Assembly: GCA_021014325.1 (NCBI GenBank)
Contig: CM037471.1
Coordinates: 19,426,818 to 19,490,817 of the forward strand
DNA: 64,000 bases
From: Plazaster borealis
Taxonomy: Eukaryota; Echinodermata; Asteroidea; Forcipulatida; Labidiasteridae
Direction of reading: 5' to 3'
The position numbers and the translations under genes are program-made. Below are positions 28,401 through 42,500 of the stretch, in pieces. The first letter of the stretch is position 1; each line of letters starts with the position of its first letter. The notes beneath the pieces were generated by a model. It was not told the origin of the DNA. It ran no database searches and worked only from the letters and a program-made list of their open reading frames with translations.

Positions 28401-31400
28401 CTTAGTTCAGGAGTTATTGTCAAACATAGCGCAGAATTTGTTTCAAACCGATATTCGGCAGGTATTTATGTCTTGCATGTGTACGTGTACATACGTAGCC
28501 CCAGTTGGTGGCGGTAGTAACCCTACTCCCTGGCCGCTCGCCTCGCCTACAAAATGGTCACAGAAACGAAACTAGGACGAGAAGAGAGCCCTTGAGATAG
28601 GCTTTCCAATGGTATAAAACTTGTGCAAATCCTGCATTATTCTGAGGGTGATTTGGCCGTGCTTACTTTGTGTTTCTCTCTTTGACTGCTTTGTGCACCA
28701 AAATCCCATTGAACATGCTTCTGGGGAGCATTCTGAGTACCCGCGCTTGCTGGTCGTTTCCGGTATGGAGATGGCACTAGGCGGCCATAAAATGTTGATT
28801 TTCGGATTCAGGGATATGAGAGGCAGAGTTTGATATAAATTTTGTTTCTCTAGCAGGCTTAGTTCAGGAGTTATTGTCAAACATAGCGCAGAATTTGTTT
28901 CAAACCGATATTCGGCAGGTATTTATGTCTTGCATGTGTACGTGTACATACGTAGCCCCCAGTTGGTGGCGGTAGTAACCCTACTCCCTGGCCGCTCGCC
29001 TCGCCTACAAAATGGTCACAGAAACGAAACTAGGACGAGAAGAGAGCCCTTGAGATAGGCTTTCCAATGGTATAAAACTTGTGCAAATCCTGCATTATTC
29101 TGAGGGTGATTTGGCCGTGCTTACTTTGTGTTTCTCTCTTTGACTGCTTTGTGCACCAAAATCCCATTGAACATGCTTCTGGGGAGCATTCTGAGTACCC
29201 CCGCTTGCTGGTCGTTTCCGGTATGGAGATGGCACTAGGCGGCCATAAAATGTTGATTTTCGGATTCAGGGATATGAGAGGCAGAGTTTGATATAAATTT
29301 TGTTTCTCTAGCAGGCTTAGTTCAGGAGTTATTGTCAAACATAGCGCAGAATTTGTTTCAAACCGATATTCGGCAGGTATTTATGTCTTGCATGTGTACG
29401 TGTACATACGTAGCCCCAGTTGGTGGCGGTAGTAACCCTACTCCCTGGCCGCTCGCCTCGCCTACAAAATGGTCACAGAAACGAAACTAGGACGAGAAGA
29501 GAGCCCTTGAGATAGGCTTTCCAATGGTATAAAACTTGTGCAAATCCTGCATTATTCTGAGGGTGATTTGGCCGTGCTTACTTTGTGTTTCTCTCTTTGA
29601 CTGCTTTGTGCACCAAAATCCCATTGAACATGCTTCTGGGGAGCATTCTGAGTACCCCGACTTGCTGGTCGTTTCCGGTATGGAGATGGCACTAGGCGGC
29701 CATAAAATGTTGATTTTCGGATTCAGGGATATGAGAGGCAGAGTTTGATATAAATTTTGTTTCTCTAGCAGGCTTAGTTCAGGAGTTATTGTCAAACATA
29801 GCGCAGAATTTGTTTCAAACCGATATTCGGCAGGTATTTATGTCTTGCATGTGTACGTGTACATACGTAGCCCCAGTTGGTGGCGGTAGTAACCCTACTC
29901 CCTGGCCGCTCGCCTCGCCTACAAAATGGTCACAGAAACGAAACTAGGACGAGAAGAGAGCCCTTGAGATAGGCTTTCCAATGGTATAAAACTTGTGCAA
30001 ATCCTGCATTATTCTGAGGGTGATTTGGCCGTGCTTACTTTGTGTTTCTCTCTTTGACTGCTTTGTGCACCAAAATCCCATTGAACATGCTTCTGGGGAG
30101 CATTCTGAGTACCCCCGCTTGCTGGTCGTTTCCGGTATGGAGATGGCACTAGGCGGCCATAAAATGTTGATTTTCGGATTCAGGGATATGAGAGGCAGAG
30201 TTTGATATAAATTTTGTTTCTCTAGCAGGCTTAGTTCAGGAGTTATTGTCAAACATAGCGCAGAATTTGTTTCAAACCGATATTCGGCAGGTATTTATGT
30301 CTTGCATGTGTACGTGTACATACGTAGCCCCCAGTTGGTGGCGGTAGTAACCCTACTCCCTGGCCGCTCGCCTCGCCTACAAAATGGTCACAGAAACGAA
30401 ACTAGGACGAGAAGAGAGCCCTTGAGATAGGCTTTCCAATGGTATAAAACTTGTGCAAATCCTGCATTATTCTGAGGGTGATTTGGCCGTGCTTACTTTG
30501 TGTTTCTCTCTTTGACTGCTTTGTGCACCAAAATCCCATTGAACATGCTTCTGGGGAGCATTCTGAGTACCCCCGCTTGCTGGTCGTTTCCGGTATGGAG
30601 ATGGCACTAGGCGGCCATAAAATGTTGATTTTCGGATTCAGGGATATGAGAGGCAGAGTTTGATATAAATTTTGTTTCTCTAGCAGGCTTAGTTCAGGAG
30701 TTATTGTCAAACATAGCGCAGAATTTGTTTCAAACCGATATTCGGCAGGTATTTATGTCTTGCATGTGTACGTGTACATACGTAGCCCCCAGTTGGTGGC
30801 GGTAGTAACCCTACTCCCTGGCCGCTCGCCTCGCCTACAAAATGGTCACAGAAACGAAACTAGGACGAGAAGAGAGCCCTTGAGATAGGCTTTCCAATGG
30901 TATAAAACTTGTGCAAATCCTGCATTATTCTGAGGGTGATTTGGCCGTGCTTACTTTGTGTTTCTCTCTTTGACTGCTTTGTGCACCAAAATCCCATTGA
31001 ACATGCTTCTGGGGAGCATTCTGAGTACCCGCGCTTGCTGGTCGTTTCCGGTATGGAGATGGCACTAGGCGGCCATAAAATGTTGATTTTCGGATTCAGG
31101 GATATGAGAGGCAGAGTTTGATATAAATTTTGTTTCTCTAGCAGGCTTAGTTCAGGAGTTATTGTCAAACATAGCGCAGAATTTGTTTCAAACCGATATT
31201 CGGCAGGTATTTATGTCTTGCATGTGTACGTGTACATACGTAGCCCCCAGTTGGTGGCGGTAGTAACCCTACTCCCTGGCCGCTCGCCTCGCCTACAAAA
31301 TGGTCACAGAAACGAAACTAGGACGAGAAGAGAGCCCTTGAGATAGGCTTTCCAATGGTATAAAACTTGTGCAAATCCTGCATTATTCTGAGGGTGATTT

Positions 31401-34400
31401 GGCCGTGCTTACTTTGTGTTTCTCTCTTTGACTGCTTTGTGCACCAAAATCCCATTGAACATGCTTCTGGGGAGCATTCTGAGTACCCCCGCTTGCTGGT
31501 CGTTTCCGGTATGGAGATGGCACTAGGCGGCCATAAAATGTTGATTTTCGGATTCAGGGATATGAGAGGCAGAGTTTGATATAAATTTTGTTTCTCTAGC
31601 AGGCTTAGTTCAGGAGTTATTGTCAAACATAGCGCAGAATTTGTTTCAAACCGATATTCGGCAGGTATTTATGTCTTGCATGTGTACGTGTACATACGTA
31701 GCCCCCAGTTGGTGGCGGTAGTAACCCTACTCCCTGGCCGCTCGCCTCGCCTACAAAATGGTCACAGAAACGAAACTAGGACGAGAAGAGAGCCCTTGAG
31801 ATAGGCTTTCCAATGGTATAAAACTTGTGCAAATCCTGCATTATTCTGAGGGTGATTTGGCCGTGCTTACTTTGTGTTTCTCTCTTTGACTGCTTTGTGC
31901 ACCAAAATCCCATTGAACATGCTTCTGGGGAGCATTCTGAGTACCCCCGCTTGCTGGTCGTTTCCGGTATGGAGATGGCACTAGGCGGCCATAAAATGTT
32001 GATTTTCGGATTCAGGGATATGAGAGGCAGAGTTTGATATAAATTTTGTTTCTCTAGCAGGCTTAGTTCAGGAGTTATTGTCAAACATAGCGCAGAATTT
32101 GTTTCAAACCGATATTCGGCAGGTATTTATGTCTTGCATGTGTACGTGTACATACGTAGCCCCCAGTTGGTGGCGGTAGTAACCCTACTCCCTGGCCGCT
32201 CGCCTCGCCTACAAAATGGTCACAGAAACGAAACTAGGACGAGAAGAGAGCCCTTGAGATAGGCTTTCCAATGGTATAAAACTTGTGCAAATCCTGCATT
32301 ATTCTGAGGGTGATTTGGCCGTGCTTACTTTGTGTTTCTCTCTTTGACTGCTTTGTGCACCAAAATCCCATTGAACATGCTTCTGGGGAGCATTCTGAGT
32401 ACCCGCGCTTGCTGGTCGTTTCCGGTATGGAGATGGCACTAGGCGGCCATAAAATGTTGATTTTCGGATTCAGGGATATGAGAGGCAGAGTTTGATATAA
32501 ATTTTGTTTCTCTAGCAGGCTTAGTTCAGGAGTTATTGTCAAACATAGCGCAGAATTTGTTTCAAACCGATATTCGGCAGGTATTTATGTCTTGCATGTG
32601 TACGTGTACATACGTAGCCCCAGTTGGTGGCGGTAGTAACCATACTCCTGGCCGCTCGCCTCGCCTACAAAATGGTCACAGAAACGAAACTAGGACGAGA
32701 AGAGAGCCCTTGAGATAGGCTTTCCAATGGTATAAAACTTGTGCAAATCCTGCATTATTCTGAGGGTGATTTGGCCGTGCTTACTTTGTGTTTCTCTCTT
32801 TGACTGCTTTGTGCACCAAAATCCCATTGAACATGCTTCTGGGGAGCATTCTGAGTACCCCCGCTTGCTGGTCGTTTCCGGTATGGAGATGGCACTAGGC
32901 GGCCATAAAATGTTGATTTTCGGATTCAGGGATATGAGAGGCAGAGTTTGATATAAATTTTGTTTCTCTAGCAGGCTTAGTTCAGGAGTTATTGTCAAAC
33001 ATAGCGCAGAATTTGTTTCAAACCGATATTCGGCAGGTATTTATGTCTTGCATGTGTACGTGTACATACGTAGCCCCCAGTTGGTGGCGGTAGTAACCCT
33101 ACTCCCTGGCCGCTCGCCTCGCCTACAAAATGGTCACAGAAACGAAACTAGGACGAGAAGAGAGCCCTTGAGATAGGCTTTCCAATGGTATAAAACTTGT
33201 GCAAATCCTGCATTATTCTGAGGGTGATTTGGCCGTGCTTACTTTGTGTTTCTCTCTTTGACTGCTTTGTGCACCAAAATCCCATTGAACATGCTTCTGG
33301 GGAGCATTCTGAGTACCCCCGCTTGCTGGTCGTTTCCGGTATGGAGATGGCACTAGGCGGCCATAAAATGTTGATTTTCGGATTCAGGGATATGAGAGGC
33401 AGAGTTTGATATAAATTTTGTTTCTCTAGCAGGCTTAGTTCAGGAGTTATTGTCAAACATAGCGCAGAATTTGTTTCAAACCGATATTCGGCAGGTATTT
33501 ATGTCTTGCATGTGTACGTGTACATACGTAGCCCCCAGTTGGTGGCGGTAGTAACCCTACTCCTTGGCCGCTCGCCTCGCCTACAAAATGGTCACAGAAA
33601 CGAAACTAGGACGAGAAGAGAGCCCTTGAGATAGGCTTTCCAATGGTATAAAACTTGTGCAAATCCTGCATTATTCTGAGGGTGATTTGGCCGTGCTTAC
33701 TTTGTGTTTCTCTCTTTGACTGCTTTGTGCACCAAAATCCCATTGAACATGCTTCTGGGGAGCATTCTGAGTACCCGCGCTTGCTGGTCGTTTCCGGTAT
33801 GGAGATGGCACTAGGCGGCCATAAAATGTTGATTTTCGGATTCAGGGATATGAGAGGCAGAGTTTGATATAAATTTTGTTTCTCTAGCAGGCTTAGTTCA
33901 GGAGTTATTGTCAAACATAGCGCAGAATTTGTTTCAAACCGATATTCGGCAGGTATTTATGTCTTGCATGTGTACGTGTACATACGTAGCCCCAGTTGGT
34001 GGCGGTAGTAACCCTACTCCCTGGCCGCTCGCCTCGCCTACAAAATGGTCACAGAAACGAAACTAGGACGAGAAGAGAGCCCTTGAGATAGGCTTTCCAA
34101 TGGTATAAAACTTGTGCAAATCCTGCATTATTCTGAGGGTGATTTGGCCGTGCTTACTTTGTGTTTCTCTCTTTGACTGCTTTGTGCACCAAAATCCCAT
34201 TGAACATGCTTCTGGGGAGCATTCTGAGTACCCCGCTTGCTGGTCTTTTCCGGTATGGAGATGGCACTAGGCGGCCATAAAATGTTGATTTTCGGATTCA
34301 GGGATATGAGAGGCAGAGTTTGATATAAATTTTGTTTCTCTAGCAGGCTTAGTTCAGGAGTTATTGTCAAACATAGCGCAGAATTTGTTTCAAACCGATA

Positions 34401-37400
34401 TTCGGCAGGTATTTATGTCTTGCATGTGTACGTGTACATACGTAGCCCCCAGTTGGTGGCGGTAGTAACCCTACTCCCTGGCCGCTCGCCTCGCCTACAA
34501 AATGGTCACAGAAACGAAACTAGGACGAGAAGAGAGCCCTTGAGATAGGCTTTCCAATGGTATAAAACTTGTGCAAATCCTGCATTATTCTGAGGGTGAT
34601 TTGGCCGTGCTTACTTTGTGTTTCTCTCTTTGACTGCTTTGTGCACCAAAATCCCATTGAACATGCTTCTGGGGAGCATTCTGAGTACCCCCGCTTGCTG
34701 GTCGTTTCCGGTATGGAGATGGCACTAGGCGGCCATAAAATGTTGATTTTCGGATTCAGGGATATGAGAGGCAGAGTTTGATATAAATTTTGTTTCTCTA
34801 GCAGGCTTAGTTCAGGAGTTATTGTCAAACATAGCGCAGAATTTGTTTCAAACCGATATTCGGCAGGTATTTATGTCTTGCATGTGTACGTGTACATACG
34901 TAGCCCCAGTTGGTGGCGGTAGTAACCCTACTCCCTGGCCGCTCGCCTCGCCTACAAAATGGTCACAGAAACGAAACTAGGACGAGAAGAGAGCCCTTGA
35001 GATAGGCTTTCCAATGGTATAAAACTTGTGCAAATCCTGCATTATTCTGAGGGTGATTTGGCCGTGCTTACTTTGTGTTTCTCTCTTTGACTGCTTTGTG
35101 CACCAAAATCCCATTGAACATGCTTCTGGGGAGCATTCTGAGTACCCCCGCTTGCTGGTCGTTTCCGGTATGGAGATGGCACTAGGCGGCCATAAAATGT
35201 TGATTTTCGGATTCAGGGATATGAGAGGCAGAGTTTGATATAAATTTTGTTTCTCTAGCAGGCTTAGTTCAGGAGTTATTGTCAAACATAGCGCAGAATT
35301 TGTTTCAAACCGATATTCGGCAGGTATTTATGTCTTGCATGTGTACGTGTACATACGTAGCCCCCAGTTGGTGGCGGTAGTAACCCTACTCCCTGGCCGC
35401 TCGCCTCGCCTACAAAATGGTCACAGAAACGAAACTAGGACGAGAAGAGAGCCCTTGAGATAGGCTTTCCAATGGTATAAAACTTGTGCAAATCCTGCAT
35501 TATTCTGAGGGTGATTTGGCCGTGCTTACTTTGTGTTTCTCTCTTTGACTGCTTTGTGCACCAAAATCCCATTGAACATGCTTCTGGGGAGCATTCTGAG
35601 TACCCCCGCTTGCTGGTCGTTTCCGGTATGGAGATGGCACTAGGCGGCCATAAAATGTTGATTTTCGGATTCAGGGATATGAGAGGCAGAGTTTGATATA
35701 AATTTTGTTTCTCTAGCAGGCTTAGTTCAGGAGTTATTGTCAAACATAGCGCAGAATTTGTTTCAAACCGATATTCGGCAGGTATTTATGTCTTGCATGT
35801 GTACGTGTACATACGTAGCCCCAGTTGGTGGCGGTAGTAACCCTACTCCCTGGCCGCTCGCCTCGCCTACAAAATGGTCACAGAAACGAAACTAGGACGA
35901 GAAGAGAGCCCTTGAGATAGGCTTTCCAATGGTATAAAACTTGTGCAAATCCTGCATTATTCTGAGGGTGATTTGGCCGTGCTTACTTTGTGTTTCTCTC
36001 TTTGACTGCTTTGTGCACCAAAATCCCATTGAACATGCTTCTGGGGAGCATTCTGAGTACCCCCGCTTGCTGGTCGTTTCCGGTATGGAGATGGCACTAG
36101 GCGGCCATAAAATGTTGATTTTCGGATTCAGGGATATGAGAGGCAGAGTTTGATATAAATTTTGTTTCTCTAGCAGGCTTAGTTCAGGAGTTATTGTCAA
36201 ACATAGCGCAGAATTTGTTTCAAACCGATATTCGGCAGGTATTTATGTCTTGCATGTGTACGTGTACATACGTAGCCCCCAGTTGGTGGCGGTAGTAACC
36301 CTACTCCCTGGCCGCTCGCCTCGCCTACAAAATGGTCACAGAAACGAAACTAGGACGAGAAGAGAGCCCTTGAGATAGGCTTTCCAATGGTATAAAACTT
36401 GTGCAAATCCTGCATTATTCTGAGGGTGATTTGGCCGTGCTTACTTTGTGTTTCTCTCTTTGACTGCTTTGTGCACCAAAATCCCATTGAACATGCTTCT
36501 GGGGAGCATTCTGAGTACCCCCGCTTGCTGGTCGTTTCCGGTATGGAGATGGCACTAGGCGGCCATAAAATGTTGATTTTCGGATTCAGGGATATGAGAG
36601 GCAGAGTTTGATATAAATTTTGTTTCTCTAGCAGGCTTAGTTCAGGAGTTATTGTCAAACATAGCGCAGAATTTGTTTCAAACCGATATTCGGCAGGTAT
36701 TTATGTCTTGCATGTGTACGTGTACATACGTAGCCCCCAGTTGGTGGCGGTAGTAACCCTACTCCCTGGCCGCTCGCCTCGCCTACAAAATGGTCACAGA
36801 AACGAAACTAGGACGAGAAGAGAGCCCTTGAGATAGGCTTTCCAATGGTATAAAACTTGTGCAAATCCTGCATTATTCTGAGGGTGATTTGGCCGTGCTT
36901 ACTTTGTGTTTCTCTCTTTGACTGCTTTGTGCACCAAAATCCCATTGAACATGCTTCTGGGGAGCATTCTGAGTACCCCCGCTTGCTGGTCGTTTCCGGT
37001 ATGGAGATGGCACTAGGCGGCCATAAAATGTTGATTTTCGGATTCAGGGATATGAGAGGCAGAGTTTGATATAAATTTTGTTTCTCTAGCAGGCTTAGTT
37101 CAGGAGTTATTGTCAAACATAGCGCAGAATTTGTTTCAAACCGATATTCGGCAGGTATTTATGTCTTGCATGTGTACGTGTACATACGTAGCCCCAGTTG
37201 GTGGCGGTAGTAACCCTACTCCCTGGCCGCTCGCCTCGCCTACAAAATGGTCACAGAAACGAAACTAGGACGAGAAGAGAGCCCTTGAGATAGGCTTTCC
37301 AATGGTATAAAACTTGTGCAAATCCTGCATTATTCTGAGGGTGATTTGGCCGTGCTTACTTTGTGTTTCTCTCTTTGACTGCTTTGTGCACCAAAATCCC

Positions 37401-39142
37401 ATTGAACATGCTTCTGGGAGCATTCTGAGTACCCCCGCTTGCTGGTCGTTTCCGGTATGGAGATGGCACTAGGCGGCCATAAAATGTTGATTTTCGGATT
37501 CAGGGATATGAGAGGCAGAGTTTGATATAAATTTTGTTTCTCTAGCAGGCTTAGTTCAGGAGTTATTGTCAAACATAGCGCAGAATTTGTTTCAAACCGA
37601 TATTCGGCAGGTATTTATGTCTTGCATGTGTACGTGTACATACGTAGCCCCCAGTTGGTGGCGGTAGTAACCCTACTCCCTGGCCGCTCGCCTCGCCTAC
37701 AAAATGGTCACAGAAACGAAACTAGGACGAGAAGAGAGCCCTTGAGATAGGCTTTCCAATGGTATAAAACTTGTGCAAATCCTGCATTATTCTGAGGGTG
37801 ATTTGGCCGTGCTTACTTTGTGTTTCTCTCTTTGACTGCTTTGTGCACCAAAATCCCATTGAACATGCTTCTGGGGAGCATTCTGAGTACCCGCGCTTGC
37901 TGGTCGTTTCCGGTATGGAGATGGCACTAGGCGGCCATAAAATGTTGATTTTCGGATTCAGGGATATGAGAGGCAGAGTTTGATATAAATTTTGTTTCTC
38001 TAGCAGGCTTAGTTCAGGAGTTATTGTCAAACATAGCGCAGAATTTGTTTCAAACCGATATTCGGCAGGTATTTATGTCTTGCATGTGTACGTGTACATA
38101 CGTAGCCCCCAGTTGGTGGCGGTAGTAACCCTACTCCCTGGCCGCTCGCCTCGCCTACAAAATGGTCACAGAAACGAAACTAGGACGAGAAGAGAGCCCT
38201 TGAGATAGGCTTTCCAATGGTATAAAACTTGTGCAAATCCTGCATTATTCTGAGGGTGATTTGGCCGTGCTTACTTTGTGTTTCTCTCTTTGACTGCTTT
38301 GTGCACCAAAATCCCATTGAACATGCTTCTGGGGAGCATTCTGAGTACCCCCGCTTGCTGGTCGTTTCCGGTATGGAGATGGCACTAGGCGGCCATAAAA
38401 TGTTGATTTTCGGATTCAGGGATATGAGAGGCAGAGTTTGATATAAATTTTGTTTCTCTAGCAGGCTTAGTTCAGGAGTTATTGTCAAACATAGCGCAGA
38501 ATTTGTTTCAAACCGATATTCGGCAGGTATTTATGTCTTGCATGTGTACGTGTACATACGTAGCCCCCAGTTGGTGGCGGTAGTAACCCTACTCCCTGGC
38601 CGCTCGCCTCGCCTACAAAATGGTCACAGAAACGAAACTAGGACGAGAAGAGAGCCCTTGAGATAGGCTTTCCAATGGTATAAAACTTGTGCAAATCCTG
38701 CATTATTCTGAGGGTGATTTGGCCGTGCTTACTTTGTGTTTCTCTCTTTGACTGCTTTGTGCACCAAAATCCCATTGAACATGCTTCTGGGGAGCATTCT
38801 GAGTACCCCCGCTTGCTGGTCGTTTCCGGTATGGAGATGGCACTAGGCGGCCATAAAATGTTGATTTTCGGATTCAGGGATATGAGAGGCAGAGTTTGAT
38901 ATAAATTTTGTTTCTCTAGCAGGCTTAGTTCAGGAGTTATTGTCAAACATAGCGCAGAATTTGTTTCAAACCGATATTCGGCAGGTATTTATGTCTTGCA
39001 TGTGTACGTGTACATACGTAGCCCCAGTGTGTGGCGGTAGTAACCCTACTCCCTGCCGCTCGCCTCGCCTACAAAATGGTCACAGAAACGAAACTAGGAC
39101 GAGAAGAGAGCCCTTGAGATAGGCTTTCCAATGGTATAAAAC

Positions 39143-39562
39143 TTGTGCAAATCCTGCATTATTCTGAGGGTGATTTGGCCGTGCTTACTTTGTGTTTCTC
39201 TCTTTGACTGCTTTGTGCACCAAAATCCCGCTTGCTGGTCGTTTCCGGTATGGAGATGGCACTAGGCGGCCATAAAATGTTGATTTTCGGATTCAGGGAT
39301 ATGAGAGGCAGAGTTTGATATAAATTTTGTTTCTCTAGCAGGCTTAGTTCAGGAGTTATTGTCAAACATAGCGCAGAATTTGTTTCAAACCGATATTCGG
39401 CAGGTATTTATGTCTTGCATGTGTACGTGTACATACGTAGCCCCCAGTTGGTGGCGGTAGTAACCCTACTCCTGGCCGCTCGCCTCGCCTACAAAATGGT
39501 CAGAGAAACGAAACTAGGACGAGAAGAGAGCCCTTGAGATAGGCTTTCCAATGGTATAAAAC
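39143..39562 (+). repeat. Satellite monomer with a 37-bp deletion
   Basis: This unit is about 420 bp. After caaaatccc (39221-39229) it goes straight to gcttgctggtc. The 37 missing bases run from the cattgaacatg block to the C-run, and CCC is present at both ends of the lost segment, which points to microhomology or slippage. The rest of the unit is consensus. Confidence 0.85.
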
Positions 39563-42500
39563 TTGTGCAAATCCTGCATTATTCTGAGGGTGATTTGGCC
39601 GTGCTTACTTTGTGTTTCTCTCTTTGACTGCTTTGTGCACCAAAATCCCATTGAACATGCTTCTGGGGAGCATTCTGAGTACCCCGCTTGCTGGTCTTTT
39701 CCGGTATGGAGATGGCACTAGGCGGCCATAAAATGTTGATTTTCGGATTCAGGGATATGAGAGGCAGAGTTTGATATAAATTTTGTTTCTCTAGCAGGCT
39801 TAGTTCAGGAGTTATTGTCAAACATAGCGCAGAATTTGTTTCAAACCGATATTCGGCAGGTATTTATGTCTTGCATGTGTACGTGTACATACGTAGCCCC
39901 AGTTGGTGGCGGTAGTAACCCTACTCCCTGGCCGCTCGCCTCGCCTACAAAATGGTCACAGAAACGAAACTAGGACGAGAAGAGAGCCCTTGAGATAGGC
40001 TTTCCAATGGTATAAAACTTGTGCAAATCCTGCATTATTCTGAGGGTGATTTGGCCGTGCTTACTTTGTGTTTCTCTCTTTGACTGCTTTGTGCACCAAA
40101 ATCCCATTGAACATGCTTCTGGGGAGCATTATGAGTACCGCTTGCTGGTCGTTTCCGGTATGGAGATGGCACTAGGCGGCCATAAAATGTTGATTTTCGG
40201 ATTCAGGGATATGAGAGGCAGAGTTTGATATAAATTTTGTTTCTCTAGCAGGCTTAGTTCAGGAGTTATTGTCAAACATAGCGCAGAATTTGTTTCAAAC
40301 CGATATTCGGCAGGTATTTATGTCTTGCATGTGTACGTGTACATACGTAGCCCCAGTTGGTGGCGGTAGTAACCCTACTCCCTGGCCGCTCGCCTCGCCT
40401 ACAAAATGGTCACAGAAACGAAACTAGGACGAGAAGAGAGCCCTTGAGATAGGCTTTCCAATGGTATAAAACTTGTGCAAATCCTGCATTATTCTGAGGG
40501 TGATTTGGCCGTGCTTACTTTTTGTGTTTCTCTCTTTGACTGCTTTGTGCACCAAAATCCCATTGAACATGCTTCTGGGAGCATTCTGAGTACCCGCGCT
40601 TGCTGGTTGTTTCCGGTATGGAGATGGCACTAGGCGGCCATAAAATTTTGATTTTCGGATTCAGGGATATGAGAGGCAGAGTTTGATATAAATTTTGTTT
40701 CTCTAGCAGGCTTAGTTCAGGAGTTATTGTCAAACATAGCGCAGAATTTGTTTCAAACCGATATTCGGCAGGTATTTATGTCTTGCATGTGTACGTGTAC
40801 ATACGTAGCCCCAGTTGGTGGCGGTAGTAACCCTACTCCCTGGCCGCTCGCCTCGCCTACAAAATGGTCACAGAAACGAAACTAGGACGAGAAGAGAGCC
40901 CTTGAGATAGGCTTTCCAATGGTATAAAACTTGTGCAAATCCTGCATTATTCTGAGGGTGATTTGGCCGTGCTTACTTTGTGTTTCTCTCTTTGACTGCT
41001 TTGTGCACCAAAATCCCATTGAACATGCTTCTGGGGAGTATTCTGAGTACCCCCTTTGCTGGTCGTTTCCGGTATGGAGATGGCACTAGGCGGCCATAAA
41101 ATGTTGATTTTCGGATTCAGGGATATGAGAGGCAGAGTTTGATATAAATTTTGTTTCTCTAGCAGGCTTAGTTCAGGAGTTATTGTCAAACATAGCGCAG
41201 AATTTGTTTCAAACCGATATTCGGCAGGTATTTATGTCTTGCATGTGTACGTGTACATACGTAGCCACCAGTTGGTGGTGGTAGTAACCCTACTCCTGGC
41301 CGCTCGCCTCGCCTACAAAATGGTCACAGAAACGAAACTAGGACGAGAAGAGAGCCCTTGAGATAGGCTTTCCAATGGTATAAAACTTGTGCAAATCCTG
41401 CATTATTCTGAGGGTGATTTGGCCGTGCTTACTTTGTGTTTCTCTCTTTGACTGCTTTGTGCACCAAAATCCCATTGAACATGCTTCTGGGGAGCATTCT
41501 GAGTACCCCCGCTTGCTGGTCGTTTCCGGTATGGAGATGGCACTAGGCGGCCATAAAATGTTGATTTTCGGATTCAGGGATATGAGAGGCAGAGTTTGAT
41601 ATAAATTTTGTTTCTCTAGCAGGCTTAGTTCAGGAGTTATTGTCAAACATAGCGCAGAATTTGTTTCAAACCGATATTCGGCAGGTATTTATGTCTTGCA
41701 TGTGTACGTGTACATACGTAGCCCCCAGTTGGTGGCGGTAGTAACCCTACTCCTGGCCGCTCGCCTCGCCTACAAAATGGTCACAGAAACGAAACTAGGA
41801 CGAGAAGAGAGCCCTTGAGATAGGCTTTCCAATGGTATAAAACTTGTGCAAATCCTGCATTATTCTGAGGGTGATTTGGCCGTGCTTACTTTGTGTTTCT
41901 CTCTTTGACTGCTTTGTGCACCAAAATCCCATTGAACATGCTTCTGGGGAGCATTCTGAGTACCCCCTTTGCTGGTCGTTTCCGGTATGGAGATGGCACT
42001 AGGCGGCCATAAAATGTTGATTTTCGGATTCAGGGATATGAGAGGCAGAGTTTGATATAAATTTTGTTTCTCTAGCAGGCTTAGTTCAGGAGTTATTGTC
42101 AAACATAGCGCAGAATTTGTTTCAAACCGATATTCGGCAGGTATTTATGTCTTGCATGTGTACGTGTACATACGTAGCCCCCAGTTGGTGGCGGTAGTAA
42201 CCCTACTCCCTGGCCGCTCGCCTCGCCTACAAAATGGTCACAGAAACGAAACTAGGACGAGAAGAGAGCCCTTGAGATAGGCTTTCCAATGGTATAAAAC
42301 TTGTGCAAATCCTGCATTATTCTGAGGGTGATTTGGCCGTGCTTACTTTGTGTTTCTCTCTTTGACTGCTTTGTGCACCAAAATCCCATTGAACATGCTT
42401 CTGGGGAGCATTATGAGTACCGCTTGCTGGTCGTTTCCGGTATGGAGATGGCACTAGGCGGCCATAAAATGTTGATTTTCGGATTCAGGGATATGAGAGG

